From NCBI GenBank assembly GCA_051294375.1, contig CM119265.1, forward strand, positions 7,202,629 to 7,266,628: DNA of 64,000 bases, given 5' to 3'. This document shows positions 1 to 11,825 of the stretch, piece by piece. Every line of letters begins with the position of its first letter. The first letter of the stretch is position 1. The position numbers were made by a program, and so were the translations under genes. The notes under the pieces are model-generated. The model was given only the letters and a program-made list of their open reading frames with translations. It was not told where the DNA came from and did not search any database. This DNA is from Paraspadella gotoi (lineage: Eukaryota > Chaetognatha).

Positions 1-87
1 ATATTCTGGAAGCGGTGTCCGCGGGAAGAAGCAAATGCGAATAGGGTAAGGGGGATCTTCCTGCAGCGAGGAGAAAGGCGTTGAGAG

Positions 88-256
88 NNNNNNNNNNNNN
101 NNNNNNNNNNNNNNNNNNNNNNNNNNNNNNNNNNNNNNNNNNNNNNNNNNNNNNNNNNNNNNNNNNNNNNNNNNNNNNNNNNNNNNNNNNNNNNNNNNNN
201 NNNNNNNNNNNNNNNNNNNNNNNNNNNNNNNNNNNNNNNNNNNNNNNNNNNNNNNN
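88..256. other. Assembly gap (169 N)
   Basis: Unknown sequence just 3' of the last visible slo2 exon. The next RCK1 exon could be hidden here. Confidence 0.99.
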
Positions 257-531
257 AGCGTGAAGAAGTAGGTCAGGGGCGTGTTTCCGCGCGAATTGGC
301 GAAGGATTAAGCGCGATCGGTGATCAATCAAAAATCTGGTCAATGACTCCAACGCTGACGCCCGTTGATTTATTGGAACCCCACGACTTGACGATTGATT
401 GCATCTCGATTGCTTGGAGGGTATTGATTGGTTTCGAAGAATCAATTTTACATCGTTTTTATAACTGCTTGTATTTGATTATGATTAGTCTTTCGTTTAC
501 TTGTTCCATTTTCATCGACCCGTCTGCTCAC

Positions 532-668
532 CTGGCTCTGACGAGGTCAGAGTCTTTCAATACGGATCCCTGGATGTAAATGACTCTTTGGGCCCAAATC
601 GGAACTTGGAGGATCATCTCCATGTTGGGGTCCAATTCTGACGGGGAGAGAAGAACGACGAAGTAGTC
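532..668 (-). CDS. slo2: slo2 exon: RCK1 continuation
   Basis: The 137-bp exon encodes [18 protein letters not shown] then [20 protein letters not shown] and DLVRA, a central part of RCK1. The acceptor is CTCTTTCCAG and the donor GTGAGC. It ends with AG of a split codon. The next family exon (acidic, CFIL-type strand) is not visible in 1-531 and must lie in the gap at 88-256 or beyond the left edge. Confidence 0.95.
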
Positions 669-2271
669 CTGGAAAGAGGTGGTGGACCCGGGGTGAGTTC
701 TGTCTTTCCTTCTCCGTTGTAAAACATATTTATTTGTATTAATTTATTAATTTATATTTCTCTAGCCCTACTTGTAGCATGAGATGAGCGTAGAACTCAT
801 TGAGGAAATCCATGATAATGTTTGGACTGAGTTGCGTCGCGCAGACGACAACATGATGCTCGGATTCCGCGCGGTGTTTACTGTACGTCCCCCCTTGTTT
901 TTGACGCTGGATCCACGTGTAGGCCAACTGTTCGAACTGTAAGGGATTTCGTGGGAAAGTGAAAATGTTAAGGGCGAACTATGGTTGATTGGTTGACTTT
1001 TTATTTTTCATTTATTAATTGATTNNNNNNNNNNNNNNNNNNNNNNNNNNNNNNNNNNNNNNNNNNNNNNNNNNNNNNNNNNNNNNNNNNNNNNNNNNNN
1101 NNNNNNNNNNNNNNNNNNNNNNNNNNNNNNNNNNNNNNNNNNNNNNNNNNNNNNNNNNNNNNNNNNNNNNNNNNNNNNNNNNNNNNNNNNNNNNNNNNNN
1201 NNNNNNNNNNNNNNNNNNNNNNNNNNNNNNNNNNNNNNNNNNNNNNNNNNNNNNNNNNNNNNNNNNNNNNNNNNNNNNNNNNNNNNNNNNNNNNNNNNNN
1301 NNNNNNNNNNNNNNNNNNNNNNNNNNNNNNNNNNNNNNNNNNNNNNNNNNNNNNNNNNNNNNNNNNNNNNNNNNNNNNNNNNNNNNNNNNNNNNNNNNNN
1401 NNNNNNNNNNNNNNNNNNNNNNNNNNNNNNNNNNNNNNNNNNNNNNNNNNNNNNNNNNNNNNNNNNNNNNNNNNNNNNNNNNNNNNNNNNNNNNNNNNNN
1501 NNNNNNNNNNNNNNNNNNNNNNNNNNNNNNNNNNNNNNNNNNNNNNNNNNNNNNNNNNNNNNNNNNNNNNNNNNNNNNNNNNNNNNNNNNNNNNNNNNNN
1601 NNNNNNNNNNNNNNNNNNNNNNNNNNNNNNNNNNNNNNNNNNNNNNNNNNNNNNNNNNNNNNNNNNNNNNNNNNNNNNNNNNNNNNNNNNNNNNNNNNNN
1701 NNNNNNNNNNNNNNNNNNNNNNNNNNNNNNNNNNNNNNNNNNNNNNNNNNNNNNNNNNNNNNNNNNNNNNNNNNNNNNNNNNNNNNNNNNNNNNNNNNTG
1801 ATCGTCTGTGATAAGTGAGCGACGCGCTTCCGCCTTTGATACTTTACAGGCGCCAGGAATTAAGGAAGGAAGGAAAACGAGAGCCAATAATTTTTCCCCC
1901 CTTTTATTGCTTCTCCGTTGCCACTTTTTCCCTGTGTATATCATTTGCCACTACATTTTATACATTTTTTTAAAAACTTATTTTTTTTTACGTATCGTAT
2001 TCAATAGTATTTTCATTTATATTCTGTGACTGTCTCATGCGTAACATGGTCATGTCAATAATATTTCTCACACAAATAACTAAGTATCTCCATAAGTTCT
2101 TTTTTTTATATTTCCCTATAAACATAATTATCTCATATTAAAAATTACTCTTTTGGTCGTCCTACCAGTAATTGCTCTCATCTTCTTCCTCTTTTCTCTC
2201 TCTTCCTTTCTCCTCCCTCTCTCTCTCTCTTCTCTCTCTCTATCCTCTCTCTCTCGCTCTCGCTCTCTCTT

Positions 2272-2315
<44 letters not shown>

Positions 2316-3776
2316 TATTAACCTATCTTCGTCCTCATTTCTTTAGCTTTAATCCTTCTCATCAGAGTCATTTTCCTAATTTTCATGGTCGTCATTATCG
2401 TCGTCTATTTAGTCGTCGTCTCCATCCCCGAAAAGAGAAAAATTGGCCCGGATGTAAACGGAGAAAGTAATTTGGGGCCGCGTTTTCTCGCGCGCGGCTC
2501 TCGAGCTCTCGAGCCCATAAATTTCATGGGACTTTTTTGGGAAAAATTACTGACTCACTGGCGGCGTGGGAAGTCCGCAGCTGAAAACTGAAAGCGGAAA
2601 GTCGCGTTCGAAAAACTCGTCGCGTAAACAAACTCGCTCGACGGTTTAATCTTTGCCGAAAATAAATTAGTATTTGAAAGTCAAGCCTTTTCGAAATTCC
2701 ATCAATGATTCGACATAATTTGTGAGAAAAACACAAATCCTTTTTCTTTGACCGGGACGAGCTCCAATTAATGGCCGCTCCTGTTTAGCCCCATTTTAGC
2801 CTCATTTAGTCCCATTGGCCTCTCATTGACGTCATTATCGAATTGAGCCAATGATGAGTTTCACTCATTCATCGGAATTTAAAAGCTTTTTTTAAAAGAC
2901 TTATTTTAGTGCCCTTGGTGTTTCTGGAAGAAGATTAGGGAAATAAACAGGACGAAAACGAAGTGTGGGGGAAATGGGAAAAAGTTTTCACTAACAAATG
3001 GTGGAATAAAAAACAAATAAAGAAAAATGGAAACAAGAAAAATAGAGAAAGTCTGTAAGAAGGAAGGCCAGAAATAAAGAAAAGAAAGTGAGAAAGAAAG
3101 AAAGAAGAGCCGAAACTCTTTGGGCGAAAGAGAACAGTGGCAGAAACGAAAATCCAATTTTCCTCGCAACAACGAAAAACTTCACGACCTTCTAGACATT
3201 TGTTTTCGTCTTATTAGAAATTTATCTCCGTCCGTCTCAATGTTTCATAAGCATAGGTGTCTCATAAAAGTTTAAAAATGTTTAATAAATATCGTTTGGC
3301 ATTATTAAAACCGCCCGATAAAGTTTTAGCCTTGAATTTCTTTCTCGAAACATTAAATGCATTTTTGTTTAAAACAAAAAAAATTCAATTTTAAACAACT
3401 CATGTCTGTCAGTTCTTTTTTTTCTTTTGCTCTCATCTTAAACGTTTTCCGAAATTTTTCTATTTTCCGTTTGTTGGTGAAACGTCTCAGCTATTGACTT
3501 TGGCTCACGCTTTCTTTTTGAACCAAAAACGTTTTGTTTTCAAAACAAGGGAATATTTCAAGCCTTGTCCATTTACTAATCTTGTTGCAATAAGTGAAAT
3601 AACGTTTCTAAAAAGATTAGGATAGAATTATGAAGGAAAAGTAAAAACTGAGAATAAAAATAATGTCAATAACAGAAGAAAACGTTAAGTTTCAACTTTA
3701 ACGACGCTTGGAAACTAATAACTGACTCCTCTCTCTCTTCTCTCTCTCTTCTCTCTCTCTCTCTCTCTCTCTTTCT

Positions 3777-3811
<35 letters not shown>

Positions 3812-6800
3812 CGAGTGGAGAGCGAGTGGGCGGTGACTCTGGCACGACGGTTACTGGTCACTGGACTTCACGTTCGATTGATCTTTTCTTTTTTTGTTTT
3901 CGCGAAAAACTTGGGGCTAAAAATCGAGTCTCACGGTGACCTTGAAAATATTGAACTCTGGGCGCCGCAATTTTGACGGGGCCCATGGATCGAGCCGTTG
4001 AAAATCGTTGTTTCTATGACACAGAAGAGTCATCTTCGGACTTCAGGCTACATCGATCCTAAAGCCTCGATTCATAAATTGCACTATACGTCTCTCAGCT
4101 TCGCTAATTCAACCGTCGATACTTTCCTTCGTTCTTTCTGCTAACATCCATCCATCTCCTAATTAGCGACGCGTTTTATAATATAAAAAAATATTTTTAT
4201 AATTTTCTTCCGCAGGCCGGGTTGATTATTAATTTCTTTTTCTCTCTATCGCTAATTAGCTTAGTAGTAAATTCTATTTCCCCTTAAGGCGAGCTGCCTT
4301 TTTTTCCCAAGATTGTTTCTTTACGAGTTTATTTTAAAAAAAACCTTTTGAGCAGATAATAGAAATAATTTTCTTTTAATCACACGGCCACGCGGAGCGG
4401 AGACTGGTTGTTACTGATTGTTTTTCTTTTGACGCGTGTAAAACGAAAAATGAAACTAATAGCATAAAACTAATAGCATAAAACTAAATGCGATGATAGA
4501 ATTAAAATAAAAAAACTCTCTCAACATCACGCCTACTTCCTCCTTTTTTTTTCTGTGGGGGGGGAAGGTGTGACTGCTCTTTTGTCCCCCCCCAATCACC
4601 GCCATCTCACTTGCGTCGGGAGAACGACGAGGGCGACGACGATCATGATCATGATGAGAGCCTTCGACGGCAAAATGTCGGGCACGACGTCGCCGTAACC
4701 GACCGTCGAAAATGTCACGATCACGAACCAGAGGGAATCCTCGAGGCTCAGCTGAGGAGGTGGGATGAGGGATGTTGGAAAGGTTGCGCGGAAGAGTGGG
4801 AGTGGCAGGGGGGCGTGGCGATCGAGCGTCGAAATTGCACGGGCGAATGAGGGGAGAGAGAAATCCGTCCATTGGGTGCCCGAAGGTGGCAAAATAAAAA
4901 AAAGAGATAGAAAGTGGGCGAGGGTGGGGAAGAGAACATTAGGGAACCGGATGAATTTAAAAAAAAAACTGGGGGGGCTCAGGAAAGTTAATCAAATGGA
5001 TTCCAACCAGAATTCCGTTTTCCTATCGAATCCGACTTAAATCTGATTCGCCGGTCGGAGGGATAAGGGAAAAAAAGAAATAAAAAAAAAAATATTCCTA
5101 AAAAAAAAGGGAAAGAATATCAAAAAAGTTTTTTTTATTTTTCTATTATTCCGATTTTTTCAAATTCTAATTCATCTCTGGAAAATCCTGAGGTTTTTTT
5201 TTTTCTTAGTTTCGCAACTCGTCCTCACCTGCTTACAACCGCCTCGTTGAATGTGTTGAATTCCGCAAACGCTGAAAGTATTAAGAGAGATAAAATTCGT
5301 GAATCAAATTAAATAAAATCTTCTTAATCTACATATATAATGGATGAAAAAAGTGTGTATAAAATTATAAAATTATAAAATTATAAATATTGTAGAAATT
5401 CTTCATTCATTCAATAAGTAAGCTATCTTGTCTCGTGACTTAGGACCGGCTATGTTGACTATGGTGAGTGAAGATCTATGTACAATTTCGATGTGAAAAA
5501 GTGGCTACTTTTTTTTGCGCCGCAGTGTACTATTTTTTATATTTCTCTACAATTTCTGTTACAGTTTCAGGGCAATGTAATTTCCTTTAACAAACAACGG
5601 CTTTTTAAAAGTTTTAAAACAATTTTGTACTGCCCCTATATCATGAAACTGCGACTTACCTAGTAAAAAGTAGGCACAGTAAGGTGGCGAGAAGGATCAT
5701 CATTTGCTGCGAGACGGCGGACTGAGTTTTCTGCATGGCGCGGTGGAGATCGTTCTGGGTAAGTTCGGGTGAGTTGGAGAGAAAAGCATGGAATTAGTAG
5801 GAGAAAAAAATGGAGAAAAGGGGATTGGAGATAAGGAAAGGAGTTGAGAAGGAATGTTCGGGTGCTGGAGGATAAAGGAGGAAGTTAGGATTATGCAGGG
5901 TGAATTGTGAGGAGGAAAGCAAATCTCTGGGGCTAATGGCCTCTTGTCTCGCTAGGAAGTAATCCTCTCTGAAAAATGACCTCGAGTCAGGAAAATACTT
6001 GTTAAGCTGCCGCCGAAAAATGGCCTTTATTTATGAAATAATTTACGATGCTTTTTATAGGCGCAAGAAAAGGCAATAATAGCGAAATTTTCCTTCATGC
6101 GACGATTATTTAAAAATTTTTTTTAGGAAAGTTTGAAAAAATTTGGCTCCAAAAAACTTTAAAGAATCACAAGAAAATAAGGGAAATATTTTATTGACAT
6201 TTTTAAAAAATTGTATTGCAATACTCACAAACATATTATCGAGAGCGGCCTTGGCCAACCAACAATTGAGGAAAAACGGCATGAAAAGACCCTGGGCAGT
6301 TTGACCTCCGAAAACCTATGAAAAGAAATATTATGTAAACTTTTATCATCATGAATGAATTTATTTATTTTTTAAATAAAATTTAACAAGGGAGCAACGT
6401 CTCTTGTCTGTGATAATTATTCATTATGTTTATTTTCGAGAAGACTCACAGTGAGAATAAAAGGAACTGTGTTGATGACTTCAAGAATAAATCCAAAGTT
6501 GAGAATTTGCTGCCAGATGTTTCCCTGAGAAAAAGAAAAGGAGGATTTCAAATAAACGAAGGTTTTTTTTTTTCCTCAAAAATGTTCATTTTTGGAAGAA
6601 AAAAAATTCTTGTTCAAAACTCAAAAGGACAAAAAAATTTTCGGGAGAAAAACCAAAAAAAAAAAATAAGAGAGGAATATTGAGATTGGGAAGAAAAGGG
6701 AAAAAAAAAGAGGGAGGAAGATATGGAAACGAGGGGAAAGAATCGCTAAAAAGGGGAGGAAAGAAAAGAAAAATGGGAGGAAATGAAGCAAAGCGGAGGA

Positions 6801-7586
6801 AAGGGAACAAAAAGTGGAAGAAAAATATGAATAAGAAAAGAAAAGAAGAGAAAACTACTAAGTGCTTCGATTTATCTGGAGAGGCAGAAGAAAAGGGAAT
6901 AAATTATGAGCCAAAAAATGTCTTCATCGAAAAATGGCGGAAGCTTACATTCGAGAGAAAGTTCGAACGTCAAGTTAATGGGGAAAAAAAATCGTATTTA
7001 AAAAATAACCGGTAGGTTTTCCATGTTGTAACTAATGGCTCCCTCAAGATTTTCCGAAATAAAAGACACGGCAAAAATTTATTGAAAATAAAAAAATAAC
7101 TATGCGAAGTTTTTCACATTACTATTTTAAAAGTACGTCACGGTCATTCATTCGGATTTTTGAGCTTTTAGCTAAAGAAAATGCTTAATTAAATTATGCT
7201 GAAAAGAGAAATTTATGTTTTGATTTAGGATTCAAAATCTGAAGGAGAGAAAAACTGAAAAGCGTCGAATCGAAACCCAACGATTTCACGGATCATTTTT
7301 TTTTTTCATTCAAAATCTTGAATTCTGTAAGATTGATGGGATGGTGGTGGCGGGAGGGGGGGGGGGGCAAACCGGGGGATCAAAGAAGCCGAGGGTTGCG
7401 AAGCTGCCAGTCTCGATGCCATTTGTGAATGACGGTGCCACACTGCCACCCTCTCGTCGCCTCATTTTCACGTCGCCTTCGTCCTGTTACATAAATTCGA
7501 CTGGTAGCGAATGCCACCCATAGAGAGTCACTAAACCGTGGGTTAAAATTTCTCAACCACAACACGAATAAGGAACCATCTGCTTC

Positions 7587-7663
<77 letters not shown>

Positions 7664-7821
7664 TTCTTTCTTCTTTCCTTCTTCGGGTAAAATTCCTCCT
7701 CCCCATATTTGAAACCTCCATTCGCTGGGACGACTTGCCTTTGGAATTCACTCGATCGCGAAAGTGGAATAAATGGAACCGCGGAAGTCCCAAAATAAGA
7801 CTAATCTCTTCCTCCCTCTCC

Positions 7822-7874
<53 letters not shown>

Positions 7875-10800
7875 TCTCCAGAAGTGAAGTAATAAAAACA
7901 TGGATTTTCACTATTACACGCCACAGTATAAATGGATGATCGACAAATTCTCTTATTAAAGACAATGGAATATTCACATGGACTTGAATGCTTTTTGAAA
8001 GAAAAAAAAATCTGACCCCTGTCTCTGGGTTCGGGTTTCCATTCGAGAAAATTTTAAATCAATGATTTCTCATAACAATATGAGGAAGGTCAAAAATATC
8101 CGGTCCTTAAAATCAGAGTAAAAAAGTATCTCGGCTAACATTGACATCTTGTCAACTGATTCGCAATTCAATCAACTGATAATTTTAAAATAAAAAACTT
8201 TGACGAATTCTAATTTTACCGCTACCGGTACTCAATGAGCCACCGGGTCATGACTGAAAGTGTCATGCTTATAGGCGGGGTGAACTTAGGCAATGCCCGA
8301 CTACAGAATCTCTCTGGGAGTGATGGTGCTGCGGTCTGATGATGCATCGAAAAAAAAAAACAAAGAAAAAAAAACTCAAGCGAGGAAAATCAATCCAGAA
8401 GACGAATCGTCTGCTGCACAAAAACTCATTCATCACTTCATTAAGTCTTTCTCTTCACTCTTTTTTTCACTTATTTTCGTCGTCTAAAGTAAACAAGTAT
8501 ATGAATGAATATTCGGCCTTAAATCTTGAAATTATGAGATTGGGACAACATATATGAAAATTATCCATTTATTTGATGAATAAGCTATCTTGCCCTTAAT
8601 TTTGGACAGAATATGGTGTTTTAAGGCCTCCATTCCTCTTACAAGATAATAACGTAGCAAGACCCTTCAAACTTTCAATCGAGACTGTCTCTCACAGTCA
8701 TTCTCACTGCCGGAGCACCTGCCTTCTTTCTATCATTATTAAAGTTTGACAGAAGAAACAACTGTCGCTGTAAAATTTAATATACAACCTATTTTTCAAC
8801 TTTTTTCAACTATTTTTCAAAGCGAATGACAGATTGACTCTAGGTTAATTTACTTTCTATGCATATAAATTATATCAATCGACCAACCGACTAATCATTT
8901 TTCTGCTTCGTTTTCTTTTCCATTTTCATCCTAAAAAAAAAATTTCACTAGCCGAATCGAATCTTAGTGTTGTCGTCGTCGTCGTTGTTGTTGTCATCGT
9001 CGTTGTTGTTGTCATCGTCGTTGTCATCGTTTTCATTATTGGCGGCCGAAATTTTTCATTTTAAAATTTGGATAAAAAAAAATAGGGAAATTGGAGGAAG
9101 AGAGATTTTTTTCTTCTTCTTCTTGATGAGGACGTTAGTAATTTTCAATAATGCTATAAAGTGACAGAATTTATAGAATTAATGTTCCTAAGGGAGACCG
9201 AGAGAAAATCTAAGAAAAGCTTAGCGAGGAGAAAAAATTGCTTTGGAGTCTTTTCGTTTAAACAAAGTCGAAATATGTCAGCGTTTAGTCTATTAGACTA
9301 AAGTTTAGAGATTAAAGAAAACAAACGAGAAAACTAAAAAATAAAATATTTTAAAAATAAGATTCGATAAGATTTTCTTTATGAAATAATTCATTTTTTT
9401 TATCGTTTATCATTCTTGCCTTCGTTATCTTTATAATTTATTCTTTAACGTCCACATGCGACGTTATAAAATCATGACAACGCTTAAATTCGATCAAGCC
9501 TCACTTTGTAACCGACATAGGTGAGAAGCATCGTTTCGGAAAGACTGATGAGGGCAACGATGTATTGAATGATGTAGAGAGGGGTGGACCGGTTCACCCA
9601 AATGATGTTCTTCCAGTTGATGATGGGGTCCGATTCTGAGGGGAGAAAGAGGGCGTGGCGGGATGAGCGGGGGTAGGGGGGGATTTAGTTGACGATAAAC
9701 GTGAAAGAAACAAAAGGCGTTTTTTTTTACCGACGTCAGAGTCCAACGATTTCAATGTCATCAAATTGTGAGAATCGTTGATACCGCTTTCCGTCGAGTT
9801 GAGGATAAAGAATTTGTTGGATTTTTCACTGAAGAAAAAACAATTTAGAGCAAAAATATTATTAATATACACTATATAGTATATAGGTGGTATAAAAATG
9901 ACTAAAATGACTAAGAAGTGTCAAAATAATTAAAAAAAGGCAAACTGATTGATTGCGTCTTCGTGGAATTAAACTAGATTGCTTCAAGGTCCACATGTAC
10001 GCCGCTGCCTTCAAAAGAGACATGCAAAGGAAAATTGCATTTCGAAAAAAACCATCACTTTTGACATTTCGGAAAGAAAATGTTCGCCGAAGTAATCATT
10101 CAAATCGATCAAAAAATCAATCAATCAGTCAAAAAACGTATTATTTTTCGAAAGCGCCCCATTTCTGTTCATAATCCTTGAACTCAATTTTAATTCTAAT
10201 AATTAACCCTACTCTTTTTAAAATTCTTAATCCAATCTCTAACCATTATCCTTTAACCCAAACCTAATCCCTTATTTCCAATTCCTACTCCTTGACCTTG
10301 ATCCCTGATCCTAATTTTATTTTTTAACTCAAAACCTTAATCTTTAACCTTAATCCCTAAATTGGTCGCTTTCGGAAAAGCAGGCCTCAAAAACCATTTC
10401 CAAATCGTCAAAAGCCGCAAACCATTTAGAGACTCGGATTACTCACCAGCCTGAAGCGCCGTCTAACTCCACTGTATCTAGGAGAACCCTGATGACGTAC
10501 AGCAAACACGACAAAACTTTGATGCCGAAGTTGAAGACTCGGATGCAGAGACCTGAGATGAGGAGAGGAGGATCGAATGACAGACTCCGTAAAAAAAGAT
10601 TTACTATAAATATATGAGTAAAAAGGAAAAGCAATCTCAAGGTTTTGACTTTTCGATTTTTGTATATCATGTGTATTATATATTATATGAATATATGTAT
10701 ATTAAGTAATATGTATGACAACTTGTCATATATATGTAGTTACAGAGACGTCTCTGTAAGTACATATATATTATCATTAAAACTATTTTTATTTTTTGGT

Positions 10801-11754
10801 TACGCGATTAGACTAGAATGGGAAATAAACACAAGGAGATTCTTATGATACATGTATTTTGTCAAACGCCATTTAAAATTATCATTACTGCATGAGTTAT
10901 TTGAATTGACCAACAGACCGACCGACCGCGGCGGAAAGACTCAAACGTGGTCGTTGTTATGTGACTCGGATCTTTTTTTATTCTCTTTTTTTTCCCCTTT
11001 TTTTTCCATATTCTTTTCTCATTCCGCCTTCAATTCTTTCCTCCTCTTGGCGATACTAGCGGCCCCTGGCTAATGGCTCTTGTATTTTTTATGTTCCAGG
11101 TGCGGTCTGGCAGGTGGCGCGAACCATTTGACGCTCTCACTAAAAAAGTATATGAGTCGAACGTGGAGCGCGGAACTGTAAGATAATGAATACCGTGAAA
11201 ATATGTGTCTGAGAGAGAGAAAGAGAGAGAGAGAGAGTCTGTCTCGATCAAGGGATAGATAGTGAAGGAGATTGAGATAGAGGCATGGAGAAAGACATGG
11301 AGGCATGGCTAAAAACTGATGGGCTGGGTCGTGGGTAATACCCACGTGGGTAACTGGGTATAGTAAGGTAGTAAGGCTAGTAAGGTTGTTAGTGATACAA
11401 AGATACATAGATAAATAGATAATAAGAGCAAAAACAAGTAAGAAGGCGAATACTATGGAACTATTTTGTTAAAGCCTTAAAGATTTTCTTAATGGCACAA
11501 GAGAACCCTTAATGACGCCCTTAATTACGCCTCATTATAAGCCGGTCCTTCTAGTCAAAATAAAAGTTAATCGGTAATGACGTCACGCGACTCTGTCTTC
11601 ATTGCCATTGGCTGGTGTTATCGCACGTCGCCATTAAATGCCGTTATTCGTTATTCCGACGATGGAAACGTTTCACGCACCGCCGAGCGTTTTACGTCGC
11701 AGAAACGTGACGCGCATAGGCCGGCGTCGCATTATGACCGTAGTTGTCGGTTTT

Positions 11755-11825
<71 letters not shown>

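Noticed and set aside
1-87. Additional slo2 exon at the left edge
   Set aside because: A CTGCAG acceptor-like site is present, but the translation (EDPPYPIRIC) does not match the expected RCK1 continuation.
1015-1944. Apparent 309-codon frame across the gap near 1-2 kb
   Set aside because: Nearly all of it is unknown bases. Similar gap-spanning frames at 81-263, 44370-45212 and 46207-46521 were rejected for the same reason.
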